64,000 bases of DNA from Bacteroidales bacterium (GCA_017516865.1 JAFXAU010000003.1:137909-201908); one strand, 5' to 3'. Shown: positions 23,455-33,892, counted from the stretch's first letter. The notes: a model not told the origin generated them from the sequence alone. A program made the numbers and translations.

Positions 23455-25338
23455 ATGAAAAAAACTCTCATTGTAGTATTCTCCTGTATAGCAACTCTTT
23501 TGTTTGCACAAAAAGAAAGCAAATACATTGTCGTCGACCAATTCGGTTATTTACCTGAATCACAAAAAATTGCGATTGTCCGTAGCCCGAAAATCGGCTA
23601 CGACGCCAACGAGCAATACACGCCAGGCAAAAAATTTGCCGTAATTGATGCAAAAACAAACAAGACCATATATAAAGGTTGTCCCGTTGCATGGCGAAAT
23701 GGCGAAGTAGATTCTTCGTGCGGCGACCAAGTGTGGCGCTTCGATTTTTCAGAGGTGAAGTTAGAGGGCACATACTACATTAAAGATTTGAAAACCAAAG
23801 AAATATCTTACAAATTTGACATCTCCTCAAATGTTTACAAAGAACCATTAAAACACGCATTCAGATATTTCTACTATCAACGTGCGGGCTTTGAAAAAAC
23901 GGCACAATTTGCCGGCGAAGGCTGGACAGACAAAGCGAGTCACCTCGGTCCGAGTCAGGACATGAATTGTCGTGAATTTCTGCACAAAGACGACCCGAGT
24001 ACCGAAAAAGACGTGCACGGCGGTTGGTACGACGCAGGCGACTTCAACCGTTACACAAACTGGACGTGCGACTACATAATTTATTTGTTATTGTCATACG
24101 AGGAAAATCCTGCCGCATGGACAGACGATTTCAACATTCCAGAATCTGGGAACGGCATTCCCGACATAATTGACGAAGTAAAATTCGGTTTAGAACACTT
24201 GCTCCGCCTGCAATTCGAAGACGGGAGCGTTGTAGCCGTGGTCGGTTCGCAAGAAGCAACTCCGCCGTCGGCTTGTACAAAGCCAAGTTACTGGGGCGGG
24301 CCAAGTACCTCTTCTGCCCTTTCTGCCGCCGCCGCCTACGCTTACGGAGCAAAGATCTTTGCGAAATACGACAAAGCATTTTCGGAAAAATTGAAAACTG
24401 CCGCAATCAAAGCATGGAACTGGGCTGACGACAATCCAAACGTATTGTTCTTCAACAACAGTGCCGAACATGGCACACAAGGACTTGCCGCCGGTCAAAA
24501 CGAATGCGACGACCTTACCCGTGTAGAAAAGAAACTGCAAGCTGCTCTCCGATTATACGACGCAACAGGAAACAACAAATACAAAGTATTTTTTGAGTTG
24601 AATTACAAAAAAGCCCGCATGATAGACTGGATTTTGGTGTTCCCGTTCGGCGAGGCTAATCAGGACATGCTGTTGTATTACACAGCTATGGACAATGCCA
24701 ACCCCGACATTGTTAAACACATTAAAGCTGTGTATGCCCGCGCAACCGACACCATAGTCAATCTTTTTGCAATAAAAGCCGACGACGACCCGTATCTGGC
24801 GTACCAAAAAGACTACGTTTGGGGAAGCAACGGGACAAAAGCAAAACATGGCTGTATTTACTATAATTTAGTGTTTTACAACATCATGCCCGAAATCAGA
24901 CAAGACGCCATCAGTTATGCTGAACGCTATATTCATTATCTGCACGGCGTGAATCCGTTAAACAAATGCTACTTGACGAACATGAACCAATATGGTGCTG
25001 AAAACAGCGTACGGCAGATTTACCACTGCTGGTTTGAAAACGGAAGCGACAAATGGGACGAAGTCGGTGTTTCAAAATATGGTCCTGCTCCGGGATTCCT
25101 TTGTGGCGGTCCAAATATTGAATATGCGTGGGATCAATGTTGTCCAAACAACTGCGGTAGCGAATACAATAATTCCAAGTGTTTCGAAGTCGACGTAAAA
25201 CCGCTTATCGGTCAACCGGCACAAAAATCATATATGGACATCAACAACGGATGGCCTATCAACGCTTGGTCAATCAGCGAGGTCAGCGGCGGTTACCAAG
25301 TACAGTATCTCCGACTTCTTTCAAAATTTGTTCAATAA
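23455..25338 (+). CDS. Glycoside hydrolase family 9 (endoglucanase-type)
   Basis: 627 residues with a signal peptide (ending LLFAQ). Residues about 20-110 form an N-terminal Ig-like CelD_N domain (VDQFGYLPESQKIAIVRSP). The (alpha/alpha)6 catalytic domain shows GGWYDAGDFNRYTNWT with the catalytic Asp pair, LHGVNPLNKCYLTNMN with the conserved region around the active site, and the terminal SISEVSGGYQVQYLRLLSKF with the catalytic acid Glu. It probably cleaves beta-1,4-glucan (cellulose or mixed-linkage glucan) and is exported. It stands alone, not in a polysaccharide locus with SusCD. The family is sure; substrate is inferred. Confidence 0.92.
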   Translation: MKKTLIVVFSCIATLLFAQKESKYIVVDQFGYLPESQKIAIVRSPKIGYDANEQYTPGKKFAVIDAKTNKTIYKGCPVAWRNGEVDSSCGDQVWRFDFSEVKLEGTYYIKDLKTKEISYKFDISSNVYKEPLKHAFRYFYYQRAGFEKTAQFAGEGWTDKASHLGPSQDMNCREFLHKDDPSTEKDVHGGWYDAGDFNRYTNWTCDYIIYLLLSYEENPAAWTDDFNIPESGNGIPDIIDEVKFGLEHLLRLQFEDGSVVAVVGSQEATPPSACTKPSYWGGPSTSSALSAAAAYAYGAKIFAKYDKAFSEKLKTAAIKAWNWADDNPNVLFFNNSAEHGTQGLAAGQNECDDLTRVEKKLQAALRLYDATGNNKYKVFFELNYKKARMIDWILVFPFGEANQDMLLYYTAMDNANPDIVKHIKAVYARATDTIVNLFAIKADDDPYLAYQKDYVWGSNGTKAKHGCIYYNLVFYNIMPEIRQDAISYAERYIHYLHGVNPLNKCYLTNMNQYGAENSVRQIYHCWFENGSDKWDEVGVSKYGPAPGFLCGGPNIEYAWDQCCPNNCGSEYNNSKCFEVDVKPLIGQPAQKSYMDINNGWPINAWSISEVSGGYQVQYLRLLSKFVQ

Positions 25339-25355
25339 CCTATCTTTTATAACCA

Positions 25356-26573
25356 ATGAAAAAAAATAAATGCTCATTTTGCGGACGCGACGAAGACGAA
25401 GTTCCTGTTCTTTTGAACGGACTCAATGGTTTTATTTGCAGCGACTGCGTGAAACAGGCACAAATCGTATTGGATGAAATCACCCCCAAAAACAAGAAAT
25501 CCAAACTGAAGAATTTTTCGAACATCAAGCCTGTCGACATCAAAAAACACCTTGACGAATACGTGATTGGCCAAGACGAGGCAAAAAAATCACTTGCCGT
25601 TGCCGTGTACAATCATTATAAAAGAATATCGCAACCAACTGACAATGATGTAGATATAGAAAAATCAAACATTATTTTGGTTGGAGAGACAGGAACAGGC
25701 AAAACTCTTCTCGCGAAGACAATAGCAAAATTTTTAGAAGTACCCTTCGCAATTGTTGATGCGACAGTTCTCACCGAAGCTGGTTACGTTGGCGAAGACA
25801 TTGAAAGTCTTTTAGTGAGACTGCTACAAGCAACCGATTACGATGTTGAGAAAGCAGAACAAGGAATCGTTTTCATTGACGAAATAGACAAAATTGCACG
25901 AAAAGGCGACAATCCGTCTATCACCCGCGACGTATCCGGCGAAGGCGTTCAACAAGGTTTATTGAAACTTTTGGAAGGTTCCGTGGTAAACGTGCCACCA
26001 CAAGGTGGTCGCAAGCACCCCGAACAAAAAATGATTGCGGTCAACACCAAAAACATTCTGTTCATCTGCGGAGGAGCGTTCGAAGGCATTCAGAAAATCA
26101 TTGCCCGCCGTTTAAATACTCACACCGTGGGCTACGGAATGAAAGAGAAAAACAAGGACATAGACAAAAATAATTTTCTACAATACATTGCACCGCAAGA
26201 TTTACGTGCATTCGGTCTTATTCCCGAAATTATCGGCCGTCTGCCGGTACTCACCCACCTCAATCCACTGGACAGAGATGCCTTGCGAAAAATTCTCACA
26301 GAGCCGAAAAATGCGCTCATCAAGCAATACATTGAATTATTTAAAATTGACGGCATAAAACTTTCGTTCAACGACGACGCATTGGATTTCATTGTAGATA
26401 AGGCAATCGAATTCAAACTCGGTGCACGCGGTCTGCGTTCCATCTGCGAAGCAATCATGCTTGACGTGATGTTCGAATATCCATCGAAAAAAGTTAAAAC
26501 GCTTACAATCGACAAATCATTTGCCGAATCATATTTTTCAAAAACTGAATTGAATCACACTCTTAAGGCTTAA
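25356..26573 (+). CDS. clpX: ATP-dependent Clp protease ATP-binding subunit ClpX
   Basis: 405 residues, standard length. N-terminal C4 zinc domain ([16 protein letters not shown]), Walker [14 protein letters not shown], Walker [12 protein letters not shown], pore loop region [14 protein letters not shown] [12 protein letters not shown], and sensor 2 [10 protein letters not shown]. It unfolds proteins and feeds them to ClpP. clpP is not adjacent. The gene follows GH9 by 17 bp and the M42 peptidase follows it by 4 bp. Confidence 0.98.
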   Translation: MKKNKCSFCGRDEDEVPVLLNGLNGFICSDCVKQAQIVLDEITPKNKKSKLKNFSNIKPVDIKKHLDEYVIGQDEAKKSLAVAVYNHYKRISQPTDNDVDIEKSNIILVGETGTGKTLLAKTIAKFLEVPFAIVDATVLTEAGYVGEDIESLLVRLLQATDYDVEKAEQGIVFIDEIDKIARKGDNPSITRDVSGEGVQQGLLKLLEGSVVNVPPQGGRKHPEQKMIAVNTKNILFICGGAFEGIQKIIARRLNTHTVGYGMKEKNKDIDKNNFLQYIAPQDLRAFGLIPEIIGRLPVLTHLNPLDRDALRKILTEPKNALIKQYIELFKIDGIKLSFNDDALDFIVDKAIEFKLGARGLRSICEAIMLDVMFEYPSKKVKTLTIDKSFAESYFSKTELNHTLKA

Positions 26574-26577
26574 AATT

Positions 26578-27609
26578 ATGAATTTCAAACTAATAAAAAA
26601 ACTCAGCGAAGTTGCAGGTCCTTCGGGATTCGAAGATAGAACCAGAGACCTTATCACAAAAGAAATTTCATCGTATGTCGACAAAATTTCAGTTGACAAC
26701 ATGGGAAATCTCATTGCATTCAGAAAAGGTCAAAGCGACAAAAAAATGATGATTGCCGCCCACATGGACGAAATCGGATTTATCGTAACACACATTGACG
26801 ACAACGGTTTCTTGAAATTCACGACTCTAGGCGGTTTCGACCCTAAAACACTTACAGCTCAGAGAGTTATAGTACACGGAAAAAAAGACATCATCGGCGT
26901 GATGGGTGCAAAACCAATCCACGTAATGACAGCCGAAGAACGCGACAAAAAAGTTACGGTGAAAGATTTTTTCATTGATTTGGGAATGGAGAAAACCGAG
27001 GTTGAAAAAATCGTCGAAATCGGAACCCCTATTTCACGCGAACGCGAGTGTATTGAAATGGGCGACTGCATAAACGGAAAATCTCTCGACAACCGAATTT
27101 CGGTGTACATTCTTATAGAAGTCATAAAAAAACTGCACGAAAAAGAACTTCCGTTCGATACATATTTTACGTTCACCGTGCAGGAAGAAGTGGGATTACG
27201 CGGAGCACAGGTTGCCGCATTGAACATTCAACCTGACGTTGCCGTCGCACTCGACACGACAATTGCCTACGATGTTCCTGGAAGCACTCCACAAGAACAA
27301 ATAACGAAACTCGGTGCAGGTCCGGGCATAAAAATTATGGATTCATCAGTCATCTGCAATACAAAATTCGTTTCGTTCATGAAATACATTGCAGACAAAA
27401 ACAATGTTCCATTCCAGTCGGAAATCATGCAAGGCGGCGGAACCGACACTAGCGTATTGCAAAAAATGGTTGCCGGCGGAGCTATTGCAGGAGCAGTATC
27501 AATACCGACAAGACATTTGCACCAAGTTATAGAATCTGTACACAAGAAAGACGTGGATAATTCAATCGAATTGCTCTACCATATCACAAAGTCAATCAAT
27601 AGATTATAA
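26578..27609 (+). CDS. M42 family metallopeptidase
   Basis: 343 residues, the usual size. Metal ligands are in AAHMDEIGFIVTHID (His and Asp), SLDNRISVY, QEEVGLRGAQ (Glu pair), ALDTT and GGGTDTS with a final SIPTRHLHQ. The family includes tetrahedral aminopeptidases (glutamyl or deblocking) that trim short peptides in the cytoplasm; older annotations as an endoglucanase (CelM) are not supported by the metal-site pattern. It lies four bases after clpX, so it is probably cotranscribed and may process ClpXP products. Confidence 0.93.
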   Translation: MNFKLIKKLSEVAGPSGFEDRTRDLITKEISSYVDKISVDNMGNLIAFRKGQSDKKMMIAAHMDEIGFIVTHIDDNGFLKFTTLGGFDPKTLTAQRVIVHGKKDIIGVMGAKPIHVMTAEERDKKVTVKDFFIDLGMEKTEVEKIVEIGTPISRERECIEMGDCINGKSLDNRISVYILIEVIKKLHEKELPFDTYFTFTVQEEVGLRGAQVAALNIQPDVAVALDTTIAYDVPGSTPQEQITKLGAGPGIKIMDSSVICNTKFVSFMKYIADKNNVPFQSEIMQGGGTDTSVLQKMVAGGAIAGAVSIPTRHLHQVIESVHKKDVDNSIELLYHITKSINRL

Positions 27610-27613
27610 CATC

Positions 27614-27724
27614 ATGGCTGACAATTACTTGGAGAAAAAGTACGAAGAATATCTCAAGAAAAAAGCAGAATACGAGAAAAAGAAAAAATTAGGGCTAAAA
27701 ACAAAGAAAAATCAAGTAAAGTAA
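27614..27724 (+). CDS. Small lysine-rich protein
   Basis: 36 residues, starting MADNYLEKKYEEYLKKKAEY and ending with a Lys-rich tail. It follows the M42 gene by 4 bp and is highly charged and helical. I recall similar tiny proteins after peptidase or dehydrogenase genes in Bacteroidetes, but no function is known. The reading frame is clean and the start placement supports coupling. Confidence 0.6.
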   Translation: MADNYLEKKYEEYLKKKAEYEKKKKLGLKTKKNQVK

Positions 27725-27831
27725 TAAAAGTTGTTTGTTTTACAAAAACAAGCTTTGCTCTACCTGATTATCGAGATTTTTACGTTGTTTCTCTAAAAAT
27801 CTACATTTACACGCAGTTTATCCATAATCTG

Positions 27832-27861
27832 TTTGAAATATTGTCGAAGTATTTACCTTTG
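27832..27861 (+). promoter_or_regulatory. Promoter of the efflux operon
   Basis: TTTG (27832-27835), 18 bp and TACCTTTG (27854-27861), 22 bp before the tolC-like ATG. One of the best promoter matches in the window. Confidence 0.8.
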
Positions 27862-27883
27862 CACACGAAAAATAACAGTAGTA

Positions 27884-29167
27884 ATGAAAAAGAATGCTCT
27901 AATTGTAATTGCATTTGTAGCCATGGTGTCGTCGGCATTCGCGCAGGACGAGCAACTCAGCCTTTCGCTCAACGAGGCGAAACAATATGCCGTGTCGCAC
28001 AACCGTACGCTCCAAAATGCCTCGCTTGACGTACGAATTGCCGAAGCAAACCGCTGGCAAACAATATCAACAATGCTTCCACAAGTTTCCGCATCGTATG
28101 ACTACAACAACATGTTGGGCTACGAAATGGAAATGATGGGAATGAAAATCGCCATGCCTCCTTACGGAACACTTGGTTTGACGGCTTCGGTGGCGCTCAC
28201 AGGAGCTCAGATTGTTGGTATGCAGATGCAGAAAATCGCGATTGACATGTCGGACATTTCGCTCAAAAAAAGCGAACGCGATATACAGTCAAGTGTCACA
28301 ACAATTTATATGTCGATTCTTGCAATGGAATCAACGATTGACTTGCTCGACCAAAACCTTGAAAACTTGAAGAAACTGCACGAAATGACTGAAAATTCAG
28401 TAAAAATAGGCGTTGCGGAACAAACCACCGCCGACCAGCTTTTGGTGCAAGTTGCTACAATGCAAACAAGCATAAATTCAACAAAACGTTCGTTGGAAAT
28501 GCTCTACAACTCGCTTATTCTTCAGTTGGGGTGCGACGTTACGACAAAAATAGTATTGACCGAAAAAATTGAGAATTTGCTGAACGTTGATTCGGCAATG
28601 GAACTGCTCAATACACAGTTTGAAATAGACAGCAATTATAATTACCAACTGTTGAACAAAAATCTTGAATTGTCGAAAAAACAGGTACTTGCCGAGGAAG
28701 TTTCGTTCCTGCCGACGGTAAGCGCATTCTATCAATACAGCAACAAACACTATTTCAGCGACGAAAAAACTATGGATATGACACCGCCAAACGTGGTTGG
28801 CGTTTCGGTGAGCATTCCTCTGTGGAAAAGCTGGCAACGGATGAGCAACGTGAAAGAGGCGAAAATTTCGTACAACAAAACGCAAAATTCGTTTGAAACG
28901 ACCAAGGACGGTTTGCTCATTCAAGACAAGCAACTTCGCTACAACCTGACGTCGGCTTACGAAACGTACCAGACGCAACTAAGCAATCTCGACGTGACGA
29001 AACGTGTGTTTGAAAATATGGCGATAAAATTCGAGCACGGTGCCGCTTCGAGTCTCGAAGTCACCAACGCAAGCACCAACCTGGTGTCGGCACAAAGCAG
29101 TTACATCAACGCTATGTTGCAGTTAATCAACGCAAAAGTTGAATTGGAAGATTTACTTAATAAATAA
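27884..29167 (+). CDS. TolC-family outer-membrane efflux protein
   Basis: 427 residues from the ATG at 27884; an upstream in-frame TTG coincides with promoter sequence. A signal peptide (ending SSAFAQ) precedes two TolC-type helical repeats, with the LSLNEAKQYAVSHNRTLQNA start and a second ATKDGLLIQDKQLRYNLTSAY half, closing with an ASSLEVTNASTNLVSAQSSY stretch. It forms the outer-membrane channel of a tripartite pump with the next two genes. The adaptor start overlaps or closely follows its stop. Confidence 0.92.
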   Translation: MKKNALIVIAFVAMVSSAFAQDEQLSLSLNEAKQYAVSHNRTLQNASLDVRIAEANRWQTISTMLPQVSASYDYNNMLGYEMEMMGMKIAMPPYGTLGLTASVALTGAQIVGMQMQKIAIDMSDISLKKSERDIQSSVTTIYMSILAMESTIDLLDQNLENLKKLHEMTENSVKIGVAEQTTADQLLVQVATMQTSINSTKRSLEMLYNSLILQLGCDVTTKIVLTEKIENLLNVDSAMELLNTQFEIDSNYNYQLLNKNLELSKKQVLAEEVSFLPTVSAFYQYSNKHYFSDEKTMDMTPPNVVGVSVSIPLWKSWQRMSNVKEAKISYNKTQNSFETTKDGLLIQDKQLRYNLTSAYETYQTQLSNLDVTKRVFENMAIKFEHGAASSLEVTNASTNLVSAQSSYINAMLQLINAKVELEDLLNK

Positions 29168-29190
29168 TGATACAAAGTGATTTTATAGAT

Positions 29191-30219
29191 ATGAAAAAGA
29201 TTGTAAGAAACACGGCACTCGCATTCGCAGCTTTAGCAATGGTTGGTTGCGGTCAAAAAGGGGAAACGGCACAAAACACTGAAAATGATTCGGTTGTACA
29301 AAAAGAAGTAGTAAAAGTTATTACGTTGCAAGAACAAACAATTGCAAAAAATCTCGACCTGACCACGACGCTCGAAGGGTACGAGACAATGAACATAGCT
29401 CCTTCGGTGACTGGCCACATTGAAAAAATCCACGTGGAAGTCGGCGACAAGGTTCGTCGTGGTCAAAGTCTGGTGACAATGGACCAACAGCAATATATCA
29501 ACGCAAAATTGAGCGTTGCGAATTTGACGACGGAAATGAAACGTGTCGAGGCATTGAAAGAAAGCGGCAACGTAACGCAACAAGTTTATGACCAAACAAA
29601 ACTGGGCTTCGACCAAGCTAAGCAAAGTCTTGATTTTCTTACGAAAAACACATTTGTGAAAGCCGATTTCGATGGTGTGATTTCTGCCCGTAACTTTGAA
29701 AATGGCGAACTTTACTCGGGAATGCCGATTTTGGTGCTTACGCAAATCAAGACATTGAAGGCATTCATCAACGTGCCAGAAACGTATTTCCCAATTATTA
29801 AGGAAGGAATGAAAGTTGACGTGGTGTGCGAAATTTATCCCGACAGAAAGTTCGAGGGCGTGGTTGAAGTCATCTACCCTACTCTCGATGCGACAACCCA
29901 CACGTTCAAATTGAAACTGAAGATTCCAAACGCAAACGAGGAACTTCGTCCGGGAATGTATGCCCACACGTCGTTGGCACTGGGACAAATCAATGCTATC
30001 GTGGTGCCGTATAACGCCGTGCTGAAATTGCAAGGTTCCAACGACCGCTACGTATTTGTGAACGACAACGGAGTGGCAAAACGAATTAGCGTAACACTTG
30101 GGCAACGCTTCGACGACCAAGTGGAACTTGAATCAAACGAACTGAAAAAAGGTATGCAGCTCATCACCACGGGACAAGCCCGCTTGGTTGACGGAACACC
30201 AATTGAAATCACAGAATAG
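29191..30219 (+). CDS. RND efflux periplasmic adaptor (membrane fusion lipoprotein)
   Basis: 342 residues from ATG 29191; an ATG at 29167, overlapping the tolC stop, is also possible and would add eight residues. A lipoprotein signal ends AMVGCGQ. The protein has barrel-sandwich hybrid halves (APSVTGHIEKIHVEVGDKV and FVKADFDGVISARNFENGE), a short alpha hairpin and beta-barrel/MP domains. It joins the inner-membrane RND pump to the TolC-like channel. Second gene of the operon. Confidence 0.92.
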   Translation: MKKIVRNTALAFAALAMVGCGQKGETAQNTENDSVVQKEVVKVITLQEQTIAKNLDLTTTLEGYETMNIAPSVTGHIEKIHVEVGDKVRRGQSLVTMDQQQYINAKLSVANLTTEMKRVEALKESGNVTQQVYDQTKLGFDQAKQSLDFLTKNTFVKADFDGVISARNFENGELYSGMPILVLTQIKTLKAFINVPETYFPIIKEGMKVDVVCEIYPDRKFEGVVEVIYPTLDATTHTFKLKLKIPNANEELRPGMYAHTSLALGQINAIVVPYNAVLKLQGSNDRYVFVNDNGVAKRISVTLGQRFDDQVELESNELKKGMQLITTGQARLVDGTPIEITE

Positions 30220-30238
30220 TTAAGAATTAAGAAATTCT

Positions 30239-30260
30239 GGTTGCTGAGTTTGTCAAAGCC
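30239..30260 (+). repeat. Dispersed GCTGAGTTTGTCAAAGCC repeat
   Basis: TTGCTGAGTTTGTCAAAGCC is a near copy (reverse complement) of 52847-52865. It lies in the 81-bp gap between adaptor and pump genes. A TTAAGAATTAAGAA word precedes it, as at other gaps in the window. Confidence 0.55.
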
Positions 30261-30300
30261 AAATATATAAATTAAAATAGGTTCTAAAAAAACAAAGACG

Positions 30301-33300
30301 ATGATTTACAAGACCGCCATAAACAAACCAATCACCACGGCACTTATATTCGTAGCTGTGATGATTTTAGGTATATACGCATATCAAAAATTGCCTATTG
30401 ACCAGTTCCCTGAAATGGATCCACCATACGTAACAGTAATGACGACCTACCCGGGAGCAAATGCAAGCGAGATAGAAACAAATATCACCAAAACAATAGA
30501 AAACGCTCTTAACTCAGTTGATGGTTTAAAAGACCTGTATTCTACATCTAAAGACAACATTTCCATTGTAACAATGGAATTTGAATGGGGGTCGAATATT
30601 GACGAGGCACTAAACGACATACGATCGTACGTTGATATGGTGTATGACGCACTCCCCGATGGAGTAAGCCGTCCGACAATCCTGAAATTGAACACAAGCG
30701 CGATGCCAGTCATTATTTACGGTTTCACCGCAAAAGAAAGTTATTCGGGACTCGACAAGATTTTGGAGGAAAATGTGACCAACGTGCTGAACCGTATTGA
30801 CGGTATTGGAAACCTGAACGTGTCGGGTGCTCCCGAACGTTACATTTACGTTGACCTCGACCCGAAACAACTCGAAGCATACAATTTGAACGTGGAAGCC
30901 GTTGGTAACGCAATCAGCACCAACAACTTCAACCTTGCGTCGGGAACGGTGAAGATGGGCAAGGAACAATATCAACTTCGTGTGGAAAGCGAATACAAGG
31001 AAAGTTCCGAAATCAACAACATCGTGGTAATGACAACGCCCGACGGCAAACAAGTATTTGTCCGCGACCTTGCAACTGTCCGCGATACAATAAAAGACGT
31101 GACACTCGACGAAAAAATCAACGGCGTTGACGGGGCCCGCTTGACCATTTCAAAGCAAACAGGTGCCAATACGGTGGAAATCTGTCGACAAGTTCGCAAA
31201 GAAATGGAGAAAATCAAGAAAACGTTGCCCCCCGACATTCAGGTACACCTTATCCGCGATGGTTCCGAGGAAATAGTAAACGCAATCAATTCATTGGAAG
31301 AATCGGTAATGTACGCACTTTTATTCGTCGTGCTCGTGGTTTGGTTCTTTTTGGGAACGTGGCGTACAACTCTCATCATTGGCGTAACAATACCTATTTC
31401 TCTATTAACAGCGTTCATATATCTGCTTGCTACAGGAAGTTCATTGAATATCATTTCATTGGCTTCGCTTTCGGTGGCTATCGGTATGGTGGTGGACGAT
31501 GCCATTGTAGTATTGGAAAACATTTCAAAACATATTGACCGAGGAGCAAGTCCGCGTGAGGCGTCGATTTATGCAACCAACGAAGTGTGGACTTCGGTTA
31601 TCGCAACCACATTGGTGATTGTTGTAGTATTCGTTCCACTTACCATGTTGAGCGGTATTGCAGGAATCTTGTTCAAGGAATTGGGTTGGATTGTGACGAT
31701 TGTGGTATGTACCTCAACAACAATCGCAATTTCATTAACACCAATGATGTCGTCGAAGCTTTTGAAAGGCAAGACGGTATATATGACCATCGCCGAAAAA
31801 GTTGCGGCAGAACAAAAAGATGCGGAAAAGAAGAAACACACGATTTGGGGATTCGTGGAACGAGTTTTCGAATCTGTGGAAGCATGGTATGCACGCGTTT
31901 TGCGTGCCTGCCTGCGTCATAAGAAGACGACAATCTTCGTGGCAGTTATGCTTTTCGTAATTTCTATGCTGCCATTGTTTATGGGCAAAATCGGTATGGA
32001 CTTTATGAAAGACCAAGACGAAGGACGTTTTGACGTAACAATAGAACTGCAACGTGGTACCCGCCTTGAAGAGACATTGGAAACAGCCCGTAAAGCCGAG
32101 GCAACCATCCGTGAAGTGCTGGGTGAAGATTTCGTAATGGTTTCAACCACAGCAGGTTCAAACGACGATGCGGGCATTGGGGCTTTGTTCTCTTCAACTG
32201 ACAATATCACCATAAACATGCGTGTAAGAGCGACAAAGAAATACGAAAGAAAAACAGACAGAACAATATTCGAAATGCAGGAACAACTCCGTCAAGAGTT
32301 TAGAAAATACCCTGAAATCATTAATTGTATTATTGCATCAGGTGCGGCAAGCATGGGCGGGAACAGCGTCAGTATTGAAATTTACGGTTATGATTTCGAC
32401 AAAACCATGAATTCTGCAATAAATTTGAAACATGCAATAGAAAATAATGTGGAAGGTGCTCGTGACGTGAAAATCGACCGTAAGGAAGACCGTGCAGAAC
32501 TCCAAATTATTTTCGATAAGGAAAAACTTGCCCGTCACGGATTGAATTCAACCACAGTTGCGGCAAACGTCCGCTACAGAATATATGGAATGACCGCAGG
32601 TTTTTTCAAGGAAGATGGTGAAGAATACGACATTATTGTTCGTTTGAAAGAAGAATACCGAAGCAGTATTTCTGATATTGAAAATCTTTCGTTTATGACA
32701 GCGACAGGTCAGCAGATTAAATTAAAAGAACTTGCAGAAATTAAGGAATATTGGTGTCCTCCTGAGATTACAAGAAAAAATCGTCAGCGTGTTGTAACCA
32801 TTTCTGTTACACCATACAAAACACCTTTGAACGTATTGGCTGAAAACATTCAGAAGGAAATTGACAAGATGGACGTTCCGCAAGGTGTTACATTCAATGT
32901 GGGCGGTAGTTACGAAGACCAACAGGAATCGTTTGCCGACATGGGACTATTGGCGTTGATGATTATGATGTTGGTTTACATTGTGATGGCTTCGCAGTTT
33001 GAATCGTTCAAGCATCCGTTCATCATTATGATGGCTATTCCGTTCGCATTGTCGGGTGTGATTGCAGCGTTGCTCATAACAGGCGAAAACCTTGATATGG
33101 TTGGTATGCTTGGTGTGATTCTGTTGATTGGTATTGTGGTGAAGAACGGTATCGTGCTTGTGGACTACATCAACCTGATGCGTGACCGCGGCTACGAATT
33201 GTCGGAAGCAATCGCTTTGTCAGGTCAGTCTCGTCTTCGTCCGGTAATGATGACCGCCTTGACGACCGCACTTGGTATGTTGCCTATGGCATTGAGCCGA

Positions 33301-33513
33301 AGCGAAGGTTCTGAGTTGTGGAACACAATGGGTTACGTGGTTATTGGCGGTTTGCTGGTTTCAACGTTCGTAACCTTGATTGTGGTGCCTGTACTTTACG
33401 GAATAATGTCGAAAGGCAGCGAACGCGAGAAAGAGGAAGAAGTTCGTAAGTCGTTTGTCTTTATGAACATTGAATTGGAAGACGAAAACCAAAACAACAA
33501 TAACCAAAACTAA
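30301..33513 (+). CDS. RND multidrug efflux pump, AcrB/HAE1 family
   Basis: 1070 residues. Features of the family are present: N-terminal span followed by PIDQFPEMDPPYVTV, a TYPGANASEIE segment, four to five clustered spans around 340-480 including ASLSVAIGMVVDDAIVVLEN (the proton-relay Asp-Asp pair), a large second periplasmic domain and final spans with GVILLIGIVVKNGIVLVD and SRLRPVMMTAL. It is the proton-driven inner-membrane pump for drugs, bile acids or other amphiphiles, in an operon with tolC-like and adaptor genes. Substrate unknown. Confidence 0.95.
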   Translation: MIYKTAINKPITTALIFVAVMILGIYAYQKLPIDQFPEMDPPYVTVMTTYPGANASEIETNITKTIENALNSVDGLKDLYSTSKDNISIVTMEFEWGSNIDEALNDIRSYVDMVYDALPDGVSRPTILKLNTSAMPVIIYGFTAKESYSGLDKILEENVTNVLNRIDGIGNLNVSGAPERYIYVDLDPKQLEAYNLNVEAVGNAISTNNFNLASGTVKMGKEQYQLRVESEYKESSEINNIVVMTTPDGKQVFVRDLATVRDTIKDVTLDEKINGVDGARLTISKQTGANTVEICRQVRKEMEKIKKTLPPDIQVHLIRDGSEEIVNAINSLEESVMYALLFVVLVVWFFLGTWRTTLIIGVTIPISLLTAFIYLLATGSSLNIISLASLSVAIGMVVDDAIVVLENISKHIDRGASPREASIYATNEVWTSVIATTLVIVVVFVPLTMLSGIAGILFKELGWIVTIVVCTSTTIAISLTPMMSSKLLKGKTVYMTIAEKVAAEQKDAEKKKHTIWGFVERVFESVEAWYARVLRACLRHKKTTIFVAVMLFVISMLPLFMGKIGMDFMKDQDEGRFDVTIELQRGTRLEETLETARKAEATIREVLGEDFVMVSTTAGSNDDAGIGALFSSTDNITINMRVRATKKYERKTDRTIFEMQEQLRQEFRKYPEIINCIIASGAASMGGNSVSIEIYGYDFDKTMNSAINLKHAIENNVEGARDVKIDRKEDRAELQIIFDKEKLARHGLNSTTVAANVRYRIYGMTAGFFKEDGEEYDIIVRLKEEYRSSISDIENLSFMTATGQQIKLKELAEIKEYWCPPEITRKNRQRVVTISVTPYKTPLNVLAENIQKEIDKMDVPQGVTFNVGGSYEDQQESFADMGLLALMIMMLVYIVMASQFESFKHPFIIMMAIPFALSGVIAALLITGENLDMVGMLGVILLIGIVVKNGIVLVDYINLMRDRGYELSEAIALSGQSRLRPVMMTALTTALGMLPMALSRSEGSELWNTMGYVVIGGLLVSTFVTLIVVPVLYGIMSKGSEREKEEEVRKSFVFMNIELEDENQNNNNQN

Positions 33514-33525
33514 AAATATAAGACT

Positions 33526-33819
33526 ATGAAAGCAGTATTCATAACATTCAACCAAGCAAACACGGAACGTGTGGAATATATACTCGACACCTGCGGAGCC
33601 CGCGGGTTCACATTTTGGGAAGACGTGCAGGGACGCGGCAGCAAAGATGGCGACCCGCACCGAGGTACCCACACATGGCCGGAAATGAATTCCGCCGTCA
33701 TTTCCATTGTTGAAGACGACAAAGTGGAGCCAATCCTCACATTAGTGAAAAAACTCGACAAAAGAAACACCGACGTCGGCATTCGCGCGTTCGTGTGGAA
33801 CGTGGAACAGACGGTGTAG
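33526..33819 (+). CDS. PII-like small protein of the efflux operon
   Basis: 97 residues, starting 12 bp after the RND pump stop. The pattern MKAVFITFNQANTERVEYIL, a glycine and acidic loop (WEDVQGRGSKDGD) and a late alternation VISIVEDDKVEPILTLVKKL fit a ferredoxin-like PII/CutA-type trimer. The T-loop-like stretch HRGTHTWPEM could bind a ligand or partner. It may sense a small molecule and tune the pump. Function is not established. Confidence 0.65.
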   Translation: MKAVFITFNQANTERVEYILDTCGARGFTFWEDVQGRGSKDGDPHRGTHTWPEMNSAVISIVEDDKVEPILTLVKKLDKRNTDVGIRAFVWNVEQTV

Positions 33820-33853
33820 GGAAATGCTCAATGCGTAATGCTTAATGCTCAAT

Positions 33854-33892
33854 AACCAAAAAGGGTGAAATTGATTTCGCCCTTTTTTGGTT
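33854..33892 (+). terminator. Terminator of the efflux operon
   Basis: A stem with CCAAAAAGGGTGAAA paired to TTTCGCCCTTTTTTGG (one G-T wobble, one extra T). The right arm carries the T tract. It ends where the first 36-bp repeat of the array begins. Confidence 0.8.

Noticed and set aside
27833..27883. Longer N-terminus of the TolC-like protein
   Set aside because: The upstream TTG and following codons contain the -33/-7 promoter boxes, so the ATG at 27884 is used.
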